64,000 nucleotides of DNA, from NCBI RefSeq assembly GCF_910591885.1, contig NC_063276.1, positions 8,370,001-8,434,000 on the forward strand, written 5' to 3'. Under the pieces are notes generated by a model that worked only from the letters and a program-made list of their open reading frames with translations, made no database searches and had not been told where the DNA came from. Source of the stretch: Bombus terrestris. Its lineage: Eukaryota > Arthropoda > Insecta > Hymenoptera > Apidae. The translations under genes were made by a program, and so were the position numbers. Positions 10,635 through 22,555 of the stretch are shown piece after piece (the first letter of the stretch is position 1; each line of letters begins with the position of its first letter).

Positions 10635-13600
10635 GAACGTATGGATATGTCTACGTATATACAGATTAGGCTGGCTCTTATTTACACTTGATGAAAAATT
10701 TGTTCAAGGTTTCTTTCGCTCCCCCTCCTCTATAATAATCCCAATAAATCCAATTAATAAAGAGAAATGATCTGGGCAAAATTTGATCTCGATCGGTTAA
10801 CGGATAGACGTACCTCTGGGCTCTTAAACATTAAAATAATTATTTAAATGCTTATAAAATCGGATTTATTCGATTATCTCGTGAACGAAAATTGACTTCA
10901 ACGTCTTCTAATTTTCGAAATTAGAAAAAAGTTCTTACGATCTTTCTTGGTTTTTCTTCATTCTTTTCGGAAACTGTATTTCGTACGAAAACAGGTAATA
11001 GAACATACATTTTGTCTAGATCTACAACTTTTGTCTGATATAGTCCTTTTAGTATAACTAATACTTTTTGAGGATAATCGAATAAAACCGATTTCATAAA
11101 CGTTTAAATAATTATTTTGATCCGATCGAGGTGGAGGAACAAAATTTATGGCACAGATTGTGTGTTTATTAATTGCAACGATTTCGCGGGATGGCGCGAA
11201 ATAAATTCAAAAGACGAAAATATGAGCCAGCCTAATACAGATGTATCGTCTAAAAATATATCCTCGGAGCTGGCGACAATAAAAATGCACGTTAAGTAGC
11301 AACGCCTACGTATCTCAACGGTGTGTACAACAGTTCTCGTCTCATCTCATTTTCTGTTCCATTTAACAGGACAACGACAGAGAAAATTTGTCTCCACACG
11401 CTGTGTAGAGATTAAAGCTAGTCGTCGTATCAAAAAAAGAAGCTGCTTTTAGAACGATGCGATGCGGCGTTCTTGGTTCGTAGCGGGTATTTAAGGTTTC
11501 GATGCGATTTCTTTGCGATTTTGTATCGGTGAATGTAGACCAGATTCGATAAATTTATATTTCTCATGATACAATGCACACGAGTTTATGACAGGGAGGA
11601 TTAAATCAGTGAAAAAGTCAATCAACTCCCTTACGATGCAGTCATAAATATCTAATATTGTAATAAAAAATTAAAGCTTGACAATTTTACCGTTAATTAT
11701 TTTATTATCGTTTATAATTGCTTCAATAATTTTCTGCGAAATATTCACCATCGATACAAATATTTTACGTTGATTTGAGAGTTCCTGTCATCCTTTCCGA
11801 GTAACGTTATGTAATTCAATAACTTTGTATCTGCGATAACCGGATGACCTATCATTAGTAAACTGCAAATGTTTATGCAATTTCAGATTTTTACCAACAC
11901 ATCTAAGGAAATAGAACGTAAGCAAAGATTTGTTCCATTTATCGAATATTATAACGAATTACCGAATATTTTATATGTTTATACATATGCATATATTTTT
12001 CTGCATATTTCTGCATTTTTCATATATTCCTGCATATTTATGTATGTTCGATGTTATGTATGTTTAAGTATATGAATTCGTAAATTGTCGATTTAATTAT
12101 AAATGTACAAATAAATGTGCAAAATTTTATAATATCATTTTGACACAAAATTCCAATGACGTCGCATCGTACGTTTGCATCGAACCTTAAACGTGTGCTA
12201 CGTCTTGATAGATTGTTCTCACCATCCACTGGACGCTTCTTTTTATCATTTATACGATCACTTACTGCCGGTGTCATCTAACGTGATTGTTCTGATTGTT
12301 CTCCGAGCTTCGTCGCTCTGTTACATCAATTTCTTGATGCGTCGAGACGCTCAACCGGTTGTATTAATCGCAATGTTTCGTCCTGATCGAGAAACTCGAA
12401 AAAACTCACGAGAGCGAAGGTTCAATGAGAGAATCTTTCGTTTGCAATGTTTCGGTTCGAGTTCACACTGATCATACGTAGCAAACATGCAAAGTTTTTC
12501 TTCGGTTTGTTGATAGAGAATGATTAAATTTTCGTACAATGAGAAACAATTAATAATAAGAAGAAAAGTGATATTTTTTTTATATAATATATATTTTAGT
12601 GTAAGGTACAGTAATTTAAATCTGTAAAGATAAAAGGTTAAAGTAAGTGGATTGTTAGACGCAAGTTAAGTGATAAGTTAAACAATAAACGTCTAAAACT
12701 ATTCACTGAGAGGAGTAAAAAATGTTTAATCAACATAGAGTTTAATAATAATTTCTTTACAATAAAGTGCAACTCCGTATATAGGAATAATACGAACATA
12801 CGTTTGTTAGGAATAAGAAATTAATCATAAAGAAATCTGAAAGAGAGATTATCGTTGACATCGATAAAAGCTTGCAACGAGGCACAAAATTCTATTTTCT
12901 CTTTGCTTAATATCCGTTTAACGTGTCTGTTTCTTAAATAGAATTTATGTTGATCAAATATTTTTCCCTGCTCTTTGTAAGTATGTACTATGCGCTTTAA
13001 AAGTTTTAAATCTCCCCTTTTACATTTTTAACATTCTGCAATAGTAACGAAAACGATAATAATTTCAAAATAAAAATTATTTCGAATCTTTTCTCATTAA
13101 TTGAGAATCTTTTTGCGTTTTTTTTTTTTTTTATTGATACATAATGTATATCTTTGGAATAATTTAGGATTAGTAATATACAACTTGATGTTCCAAACTA
13201 AATATCGTTTAATTTGTAAGTATTTCTGGGATCATTTTAATGTATTAGAATTCTTATTATAAAGCGATTTAAGTAGCATTTGATTCTCGAAGACGTAATT
13301 TGAATGCAAACGTTCAATTAGATATCCGCCAGACGTCAGAAATGGAATGAAATATGAAATTTCATTAAACTTCTCACTCCTTCGCCAAGATTAATCATGG
13401 AAGTCACACGAAACAAAAGCCTCAAGACGACCGGTTAAGCGTTTAACATGATAACACTTGTTGGAACATCGCACACCGAACAAGGAATTCGCATGCGTGT
13501 CGCTGAATGCCCCAGAGACAACCGCTGAGCAACAGGAAGTGTTCTAAATATGCGCGTCGTTCACAGTGAATATTAAAAATATTCTGTTCTGATGAAAAAT

Positions 13601-14271
13601 ACGTAGCGTAGATTCTGATATGTTCAGTTCGCTTAGCCCTCCGTGAACCCAGGGTCTCCTAAATAATTTCTAAGCTAAGGACATTGGAAGCTGTTCAAAC
13701 GCTTGCAAATGTGCAAACTATCATCCATAAGTCACCAGATATTTAGTTTATTTAAAATCGAAGTAAATTAATGTTATACATATCTAATTACAAAAGCGAA
13801 ACTGATATTTACCAAGTATCTTTACCACAAGAGGAAAGATATTATACTAAGCTTCTAAAATTTGATTGAAGATTCATTTAAACTCAGTCGCGCTCAAAAT
13901 TAAATTTAATAATCATCGCTGCTGCACGCTACAATTTCGATTCTAACTCGATCATAACGCAAAATGAATTTCGTTTAAATTAAAATTGAATCATCATGAA
14001 GAAGTTTCTCTCATCGTCGTTATCGCGTATTTACAATCTCAAACGGGAACAAATTTCGTTCGAATAAAATTCCAAGCTGCAATTTTGATTTAATTTCTGC
14101 GTTAAAAAAGATTAGCATAAATATACAAATAGAATCGGGAGAAGGAAATTGACACGCGAGTGGGTTAATAAAGTTTCTGTTTAAAATTACCTGGTGGTCC
14201 GGTGATTCATAAACGAGAATGCACCTAAAATAAACAACAACGAAAAAGCAAGACGTTCAAAGCAATCAACG
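10635..14271. other. AT-rich sequence with small GC-richer patches
   Basis: GC-richer patches lie near 11110-11500, 12150-12470 and 13310-13570. Frames in them overlap in several phases and on both strands, which argues against coding. The remainder is AT-rich with a poly-T run near 13117-13133. Confidence 0.35.
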
Positions 14272-14298
14272 TATATATATATATATATATATATATAT
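14272..14298. repeat. (TA)n microsatellite
   Basis: Uninterrupted TA dinucleotides at the left edge of a GC-richer patch (14300-14690). Confidence 0.85.
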
Positions 14299-17159
14299 GT
14301 CTAATCATTCTATCATTGAAAAAGACGAAACGTTCGAAGCTGTGAAATGTGACAATGGGTCCCGGAGGGTTAAGGGTGCAACCCTGTATTCAGATGACTC
14401 GATTAAGCAAAGTCGTCGAATAAATGCGCTTTTCTTCCTCGAATTACGTCAAACTACGAAATGGAAAAGTGTCTACTGCGAGCGATTCTCTCGCACTTGA
14501 CGCGTTGCTAGAAACGAGACATGGCAGCACGCGGATCCTCAAGATCTACGAGCGATCCAGACTCGAGAGTTTAGAGATCAAGTATCGCAAGGTTGGCCGT
14601 CTGGAAACGATCGAGGACCATGAAACAACGCGAGCCAATCTCGTCGGATCGCTTCGTACCGTTTGTTCGAGCGCGAAATGAAACTTCACAATGTACAATC
14701 TAAACGCTCTGTAATACTGAATTGACCTTTTGCAAGAAGGGAATTTTCGCTTGACGTGTATTCGCGAATTTTTTCCTCTCTGCGCCTAAACGTCTCTTCT
14801 ACTTCTTCTGCTACTTCCACGATTCGATCTTCTTCCTTTTCAATTCATACACGTTGTAATATTGCGTAGTTGAGTCTCGTCGGTGTTCGCCAATATTTTT
14901 CTCATTCTTTCAATCCGAGATTTATATTCTATCGATAGATCGGTATATATTTTTATTCGCATAATCCTAGGAGGTTTTTTATTCTTTTCCTTTTTCTTTT
15001 TTTTTTTAGTATTTTTATCTGTTTTTTTTCCTTCTGTTAAATCGTAAATCCTTACAGACTAGTTTGATGAAACAAAAGTGTATATATATGTAATGTACTC
15101 CAACAAATTCTAGAAGGCTGCACATTCTCCGGACCACGTGCGTTTTCACCGTTCCCTTTTTTTCTTTTTTTTTCTTTTTTTTTTATAAACAAGCAAACAC
15201 ACGGCAGTACAGCAAACGCTTGTCTCGTTTCTCTCGAGACGTCTCGATAGTCGACAGCTTGATCATTTTCTCGTAACGTGGACAAGCGAGCTCGTAATTT
15301 TCTCGAGGTTCTGTTTATATTGTAGGACTTACTCTTCCTTCCTTTTTCTGTATTTTTTTTAGACAACCTTGGAAAGAGTTTTTGAGTACGTGATCCTTTA
15401 AATAAATATAATTTTTAAATCTGTGAATAAATTTGTTCTTTCCCTATCTGAAAAATTTAATTCATTCACGAGGTTGTTTAATAAAATCCAAGTTAAATTC
15501 ATTTTTCTTTAGATAATATACGAATTAACACTTCAACGATAGGCCAGGTCAATTGATACCTTATGTGTAATGAAATAATATTAAAACAAACGTAAAAACA
15601 GTAGTTAAAATTTTCATATGGATAGTGCAATTAATTTAATTAATTTTTTTTTTTTAAATAAAATCGTTTTTCTCAGTGAAACCCACCCACCGATAAAGTA
15701 TTAATATCGAAATGTCGAAAAAGCCTCGAATTTTGTTTTCTCCCATTCTGATAAAATCTCTTTCTTTGCAATTTTGGTAAAATTCAAAACTCACCATTCC
15801 AAGGTTACAGGATACAACTATATTTCCTCGATCTTTACAAGCTCTAATGATTCACATATTTACGTGATTCACGAACAGATTTGTAGATTAAAGTTAAGGT
15901 ATCGCTTGAGACACAGTCAAACATTTACCGCTAAGCTATATAATACGTACGGTCTAACGAGGAGGTTTAAAGAAACAAGAAGAAGAATAGGGATCGTCAG
16001 GAACGCAACAGGAGAAATTCAGCAGGAGGAAACCAAGAGGGGGATGATTCAGCCCATTTATGATTGCTCATCGATTCTTTCTCCATCGATCTTTCGTTAA
16101 GTTTCATAAGATCATTAATCGTGAGAAACAGTTTGATTAAACGCGCATGCAAAAAATGTCCGATCTTACCGCGTGTACTCAAGCATAAATGGCTGAACGA
16201 TCGATGCACAGAAATCGTATTGGACTCTTGTCGTCCCTTGAAATCGGAAGTCGTCGTCCAATAGGATTCCACGCGCCAACTAAAAGTGGCTTTTTTTTAT
16301 TTTCGTTCTCAGTCTTCGAAATCTGTAGTCTGCGTTCGCGTCGTACGAAAATAAAGTCGTCGAAGGTTTTGAGTTCACACGGCTCGCGGGAATCGCTCGA
16401 TTGTTTTGTTAAGTCGCAGTCAAAGAGACTGCGGATGGATCGACGCGACGGCGCCAATATCGAACCGGATAGATCTCCTGGTGCCGCCGTACGAACGTTA
16501 CTGTTATACGCCCCTTGAAACCTCGGACACCCTTAATTTGTACTTTAACATGAGGATACCTGGTTACCATGATGGGCGGCCTCGTTTTCACGCGTTTTCT
16601 GTTAGGCGAAAATCGATATAGTTTGTCCTGGACGCGTCTGCAACTTGATGTTTATTTTGTATTTAATTCTTCCGTACTCACGTGTTATGTTTGTTTAATT
16701 TAGTTTTTAAACAACCAATAAAGCTGTCACGCTTTAAATCACTTCATTTATGGTGAGGAAAGAGAGATTAGACATCGTTTCTTTAATCGTGCAATCAGTT
16801 ACCATAAGGTTTGATTTTAAGGGTTAATTAAAGGGGTTAATTTAGAAATTTTTCTTGTGTATTATAGTAGAACTCCATTTATTAGAACAAAATTTTAGTT
16901 AGGGCTCGATTAATCATTTGACAGTGCAATAAAACGAAAAAGAATTCGAAATAAACGATTTAGAAGGTAATTATCTTTTTATGGTTTTTAGCATTTCTGC
17001 ATTTTTCGTATCAGATATTGTCTGAGAGGATTGAATCTATGACTGCGTTATTCGAATGAAAGATCATAAGTAAAAAGGACAGTAACTCGTCTCCTATCAT
17101 AGCTATCGTATGAAGTCTAATTACGTGAACTGTCCCCTAATGAGTTTCGATGAATAGAG
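14299..17159. other. mixed sequence with two GC-richer patches, no supported gene
   Basis: Patches at about 14300-14690 and 15950-16620 carry overlapping frames on both strands. The longest begins with ATG at 16189 (109 codons) but faces an equally open antisense frame and matches nothing I know. Poly-T and poly-pyrimidine runs occur near 14990-15183. Confidence 0.3.
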
Positions 17160-17495
17160 TTATATTGTAATTTCAGTTGGTAACTTGGAGAGTTGTAAGC
17201 GATTTCAAGAGATTTTGGAAGGATCTAGTGTGTGAATTTAATATAAATTTTGTTCGACAGAGGATTTAATAGAATCTTATTTCTATAGTATCCAAAGTTG
17301 ATGTAAATTTCAGTTGATAAAGACTTCATAACAGAAATTCGTGTATTCCTATTAGTATCTAAATTTAATGTAAATTTTAGTTGGTGGCAAACTTTTAATA
17401 GGGATTTACTTCTGACGATGTTTAAATTGAGACTACATTTCGGTTGATGGAGACTTTATAACAGGAAGCGTAAATTTCGGTTAATAGAAATATAC
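17160..17495. repeat. degenerate tandem array, unit about 60-70 bp
   Basis: A unit beginning AATTTCAGTTGATAAAGAC and continuing through ATAACAG recurs at about 17172, 17308, 17374, 17435 and 17473 with many substitutions. The 17172-17308 gap equals about two units. Confidence 0.55.
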
Positions 17496-18474
17496 CACCA
17501 ACAGTATTCATCCGTTTCATGCAAATATCGTAAAAGGAATTTCCGCACTCGTGTGAGTATTAAAATTTAGTATAAATTAAGAGAATAATAATTAATTAGT
17601 TACAGTAAATAAATATGAAAAACAGATGAGAGAAAAGAGCGAAATTATTTTTTAATCTTTAATAATCTTTAATCTCAATAGATTACTTTTTCTGCTCTTC
17701 AGAAAACGAGGAAATCGAGGAAGGTTCTCATATTTTAAAATATATTTTAAATGAGAGATTTTTGGATTAAAATGATTAAATTGTTAACCTTGTACTATAA
17801 TTATTCGATCGAATACTTTTAATCGTTTTCCGCCCTTAGATCGCAATATTTTATTATTTTTATATTATTATATTTTTATGTAGATTTTTGTCAGCAAAAA
17901 AGGTGAATTTATGCATCTGTTTCTGTTATCTAATTTATAAACAACAATTCGTTAATCGAGAAATATACAATTCATTATTATTATTAGTTCGAGATTAATC
18001 ACTGTCATTATTTTTCATAAATTATATAGTCGTTAGATGTAGGAGGTATCGCGTTTGAAAACGGTATCAGAGAACAACGAAATCCTGTCCGAAATGACAG
18101 ATGAAATTCTTTCCCTTGTAGTGACAGATGATTCTGGACGTAGAAATGGGTTTCCGACAGCAAGAAAATTGATCGTTCGTTCTCGATGACAGGAAATTGT
18201 AGAATTCTAACAGGAGAGAAAAATTATTCATAAAAGATTTTCGTTTTATACCTTTACTTCAAGAAATTGTACAAAAGAATAAAACGCTGAGATTCTCGAT
18301 GAAATAAATGAAGTTATAAATCTTGTATAAATAACTTAAATTAATTCGAAAGGATTTTACAAAAGAACAGACATTTCAATTTCTCAATGTCTTTTCTACG
18401 AAACCAACGTATAAATTGTTTATATATAATATTCGTACTAAGCTCATAATTATCCTAGAAGAATACGGAAATCT

Positions 18475-18925
18475 AATTTTAATATGTTTCGTAAAATGTC
18501 TACTTCAAAATTTTCAACATTCACAACAAAGTATTTTACAAACCGAATAATTATACTAACTTCTTAAATTTCTCAATATCTTCAACATCTACATCAAGCT
18601 AATTCATAATTACTAAATAAACAGTCTATCAATAATTCCAATTCTTTCAAACAATAGAAAAATAATAATAAATTACTCTGAAACTTCCAACTTTTCAAAA
18701 ATCTCCTATAGTAATAAAAAAATTGTCTAAATGTTCCAACAGTTTCAACATCCGCAACAAATTACTTTCAAAGTTTTTTAAAACGACAAAAAAGTATACA
18801 TTCTTAAAATACGCTAATGCTTACACAAATAATAATAACATCGAAAATTCAGGAACTTCTCAAATATTCCAATATTTTCAAAATTTTTAACAAACTCTAA
18901 TAATTTTCAAATCTTCCAGCATCCT
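18475..18925. repeat. degenerate repeat array, TTCAACATC/AACTTCTCAAA words
   Basis: TTCAACATYYRCAACAAA-like phrases recur at about 18517, 18579, 18738 and (diverged) 18875. The last unit (about 18820-18918) has a diverged second copy at 19531-19635. Confidence 0.5.
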
Positions 18926-19530
18926 GCTACATTTTACAATTTTACAAAAAGGTAGAATTAAAGTACACAATCTGTTCCAAAAATAACGGAGCAACTTAAG
19001 ATTTAAAAAACCGAGTAGCGACATCAATGCGAAAATTTTATCACATAGAAATACATCCTTCGTCATCGTCATCATTAGGAGCAGAATTATAGCGATCAAC
19101 ATTGGAGTAGAGTTGGTTCACGCGTGGAAAAATATGGTGCTGTTGCGTAATAATGTACCGGCCCATAATGCAGCGACCATAACTGCTTCTCTTGAAAACA
19201 AATAAATTAAAATATTGCACCAGCTACTCTGTTCGCTGGACTTAGCATCGTGCAATTACTTTCGATCTCGTCGGCTTCGAAAAACAACGAAGGAGAAACG
19301 CTGTGATAACATTCGAGACATCCGGAAGGCTGTGACGAGCATTCTCAAAGGAATTCCATAAAAAGACGCGCAACAACTATTTGACGCATTAGTTAAGGGT
19401 GCAAATCGTTGTATCGCCACAGGAGAAACGTGTTTTGAATAAAATAGAACATTTTCCTCGATACGATGCTTCTGCTTCGTTATTTTCACAATGTTCGACG
19501 AATCGTGTAACAATGAAATACTTAAACATT

Positions 19531-19635
19531 TCTACGAATAATAATAACACGAAAAATTCTCAAACTTCCCAGATATTCCAATAATTTCGATATCTTTAAC
19601 GCAAACTTTAATAATTCGAAAATTCTCCACAATTG
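19531..19635. repeat. diverged copy of the 18820-18918 repeat unit
   Basis: Both copies share AATAATAATAACA, ATATTCCAATA, TTTAAC and TTTAATAATT/TCTAATAATT in the same order. They are separated by about 700 bp that includes a GC-richer patch (19210-19450). Confidence 0.55.
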
Positions 19636-20961
19636 ACCCGCCGTAACTCCGATCAATTCTGCGATTCTATGTAAGGAAAAAAGAAGAAAGAAAGATCGAA
19701 CGAACAAGTTTCACGATAGAATCGCGCGATATCCCTCTTCCGGTCATCCATCAACAGTATGTATCTCAGAACGTATCACCGAACCAGTCGGAAGCTCGCG
19801 TTAATCGCGCCAAACGTATCGCAACTTCCTGTCTTCGCTATCATCTTCTAAACGTCAAGCCGCAGAACACGTCCATTTAATTAACAAGCAACGGCCTGTC
19901 TATCGAAATATTATCGATTCAGCGATATCCTCGTGCGAGGACACGTAGCGAACGCGTGTAAACGAGGCCGCGTCAGAATCAATCCGCACCCCTCGAAGAA
20001 TCGAGCACGGATCCGCCATATTTTTTGGCTGAGCGTTGCTCGAGAAACGATTCATCTTTACGTTCCCCTGAGTTTGATTTCAACGTGAACATCTCACTCT
20101 CGCGCGCGCTCTCTCTCTCTCTCTCTCTCTTTCTTTCACACGTTTCCGCATGCACACACGCAAGCTCTCTCTATCTCTCATTATGTGTTTGTGTTTGTGT
20201 GTGTATGTCTGTGTGTGTATGTGTGTTTTTCTTTACGGTTATATACGGGAGAAAGGGAAAACTCTCTGCAAAATAGATGATGCGGGAGAACGGGGAGAAT
20301 GCGAGCAGGGTGTTCGTCTTCTAGTCAGCGCGCGTTCCTTTTGCGAGCGGATTAAATCGCCGAGAATATACGAGGGGATGTTTTGCAGTCGCATCCACGG
20401 TGAAACGTGACCGCGTAAAGTAATTCCAGTGATTCGTGAAGTTGTTCGTGGAATTTGGAATGCGATTTCGCTAGGGTCAGATTCGTGCGACGTTAGGTTT
20501 TCTTAGAATTTTAGAAGAATTTTAGAAGCACCGTAGATCGATGATAGATCCTGATTCTCTCCTCTTGTTCCGTGTTTTGGAGATTAAATGATTTTTAGAG
20601 TGCGGACGTTTCTACGGATTCATATTTTCACGAATACAACTGAAGAAGTACAATTTAAACAGAGGTTCGAGGCATTCTGTGTTTTAGAATGCTGTGTCTT
20701 TTAGGAGCATTCTTGCGTCTCATAAGTACATAAGCATTTAGCGTAGCAGTCTAATGATTTCTCCTTTCGTTTTATCCTGGGGGTTTCAATATATTCAATT
20801 TTAATGAAGCCTTTTCTTTATAGCAGGAATACCAATTAGATCAAAATGATACATTTAGAAAGATGCAAATATTTTAATATTACGCTTGCAAAAATGTCGA
20901 AGAATTTTGAAAGTACATGTTCGTTCGAATTAAACGAATACATCAAATAAGCTAACGTTTC
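19636..20961. other. GC-richer island (19700-20420) and AT-rich flank
   Basis: The CpG-containing island includes (CG)n, (CT)n and (TG)n simple repeats. No protein frame was recognised. It lies just beyond the presumed 3' end of the jeb-like gene and could be intergenic regulatory DNA. Confidence 0.3.
20110..20230. repeat. (CT)n and (TG)n microsatellites
   Basis: CT dinucleotides at about 20110-20136, then interrupted TG dinucleotides at about 20183-20226. Confidence 0.85.
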
Positions 20962-20967
20962 TTTATT
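20962..20967 (-). terminator. putative poly(A) signal of the jeb-like gene
   Basis: This is AATAAA on the minus strand, 460 nt past the stop codon, and the first AATAAA that I found downstream. It implies a 3' UTR of roughly 480 nt containing the AT microsatellite at 21286-21350. Only the hexamer supports the call. Confidence 0.35.
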
Positions 20968-21285
20968 TTCAAGACTGCATCGAATCCACAATTTCACATC
21001 TAAGTCCAATTATTTGGGATTATCCATTCCATACCCGATCTTTTTTCAATCGAAATCCAACAATTAGTCTTGAGCTTGTTAATAAATTTCTTTCTCTTTT
21101 ATCGCATTTTTCTGCGAAAAGTAAGGAAGAATTACCTCAACTGCCTTTATCCCCCTCTGGAACTGCTCGCAAGAGAAACGTCCGCTAGCAACGAAACGAA
21201 AACCCTGAATATGTGTGCGGGTACGCAAGAGTGTGAGTACACGTACACATACATGGGAATATATCATATACATATTATATGCTAT

Positions 21286-21350
21286 ATTATACATATATTA
21301 TATATATACAAATATATATATATATTATATATGTATATATATGTATATAC
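21286..21350. repeat. imperfect (TA)n tract in the presumed jeb-like 3' UTR
   Basis: TATATA with ATG and ACA interruptions, lying between the stop codon and the presumed poly(A) signal. Confidence 0.8.
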
Positions 21351-21426
21351 GTGAATGTATAAAGAAGTAAACTCGTCAGACTTATGATTTTATGCATAGG
21401 TCAGAGGTTCATCGTCAACAAAGGAA

Positions 21427-21486
21427 TTAGCGTCCTCTTGCCCATCGCAAAATGGCATCTGCCAATACGTCAAGGTGAGCTTTCGT
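21427..21486 (-). CDS. jeb: jeb-like gene, terminal coding exon 3 (19 residues and stop)
   Basis: This exon is only 60 bp: TKAHLDVLADAILRWARGR and a TAA stop. It is preceded by TTTTCTGTCTCTGTTCCAG, a textbook acceptor, and continues exon 2 in phase 0, so the junction reads CMFYKT-TKAHLD. The tail is a short amphipathic, probably helical, segment ending in basic residues. It was found by looking downstream of exon 2 for an in-frame Lys/Leu/Trp/Arg-rich tail. It is too short for ORF calling and would normally be missed. From memory, insect jeb proteins end with a tail of this kind; an alignment would confirm this. Confidence 0.8.
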   Translation of the reverse strand, partial: TKAHLDVLADAILRWARGR

Positions 21487-22517
21487 CTGGAACAGAGACA
21501 GAAAATAGCGTTTGCTCTTGATAGCCTGGTTCGACATGAAAGTAACGTGTTTAGCTGACAAATGCACGCATGTACCTACGTATATTTCTCATTCAAATTA
21601 TAGTAAAGGTTAAAGCGATGAAAAATAGGAAATTTGCCGGATAAATATCTTCTTGTTGATCCTTTCACTGTTCACTAAAACGACGATGAAATAATTGTGC
21701 GGAAAATCTTGAACAAATTATCCAGTTTTTATCGTTCTAAAACGTAGCGTTCAAAGCTTAATACAGAAAACAAACATAAAGAGAATCTCATGAAATACCT
21801 GATTTTCATTTATAACATCGAAAGCCATTCAATTCTATTACATATAACTTCTACACATGCATTAATCGTGAAAAACTGTTCGGTTCTGTTTCAAACTTTA
21901 CCATTGTAGTCGTAGTGGTTATATCTCATTACAGCGTTAAGGAAATTTCAAAAAGTTTCCCACAATGCACACAATATATTCTTGAAAGAATTCTGTGTTA
22001 AGTGTTCGGGTATTTTCGTGCGCTACTGTAAAACATACAGAAAGAAATATACGGAAAGAATCCCTAAAACTGCTAACCTTCATCCAGAACCCAAAAAGGA
22101 CGAACAACCGAAAGAATACCGCCAGCTCCGTAAAAAGGACCATCGTCTAAACTCATCCCGAGCCATTCGTGTGGCCCGATAGCTCGTTCGATATTCCGAT
22201 CCAGCCCCTACGCATCCCCAGCCGGGCTCTCGGCAAAAAATTCGTTAAGTCAGTTAGCGAACTTTCCCTTCGAAAATCCGCGCGCGTTCTCGCGGGCGTC
22301 TACTACTTTTCGAAAGCTGATCGAGTTCGAGAGAGCGTCTCGCTACCTTGGAAAATCTAATTCTCCGGTTCGAGTTCGAGGCGACGTAGTTTAATCAGAT
22401 CCGGGGGCCGCCCACGTTGATCAGGCCAATTCCGTTTCGACAACACGGGCCGTTCCGCGTTCTTCTTCTTTGGCCGTATTCTTCCGTTACGAGGTGGAAA
22501 CGGTGGAAGAAAGAGAA

Positions 22518-22555
<38 letters not shown>

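Noticed and set aside
10157..10636. 159-codon plus-strand frame, second longest in the window
   Set aside because: It starts with GTG, has no recognisable domain, ends in a CT microsatellite, and frames on the other strand are open over the same bases.
16189..16518. 109-codon ATG frame
   Set aside because: It lies in a stop-poor GC patch with equally open antisense frames and resembles no known protein.
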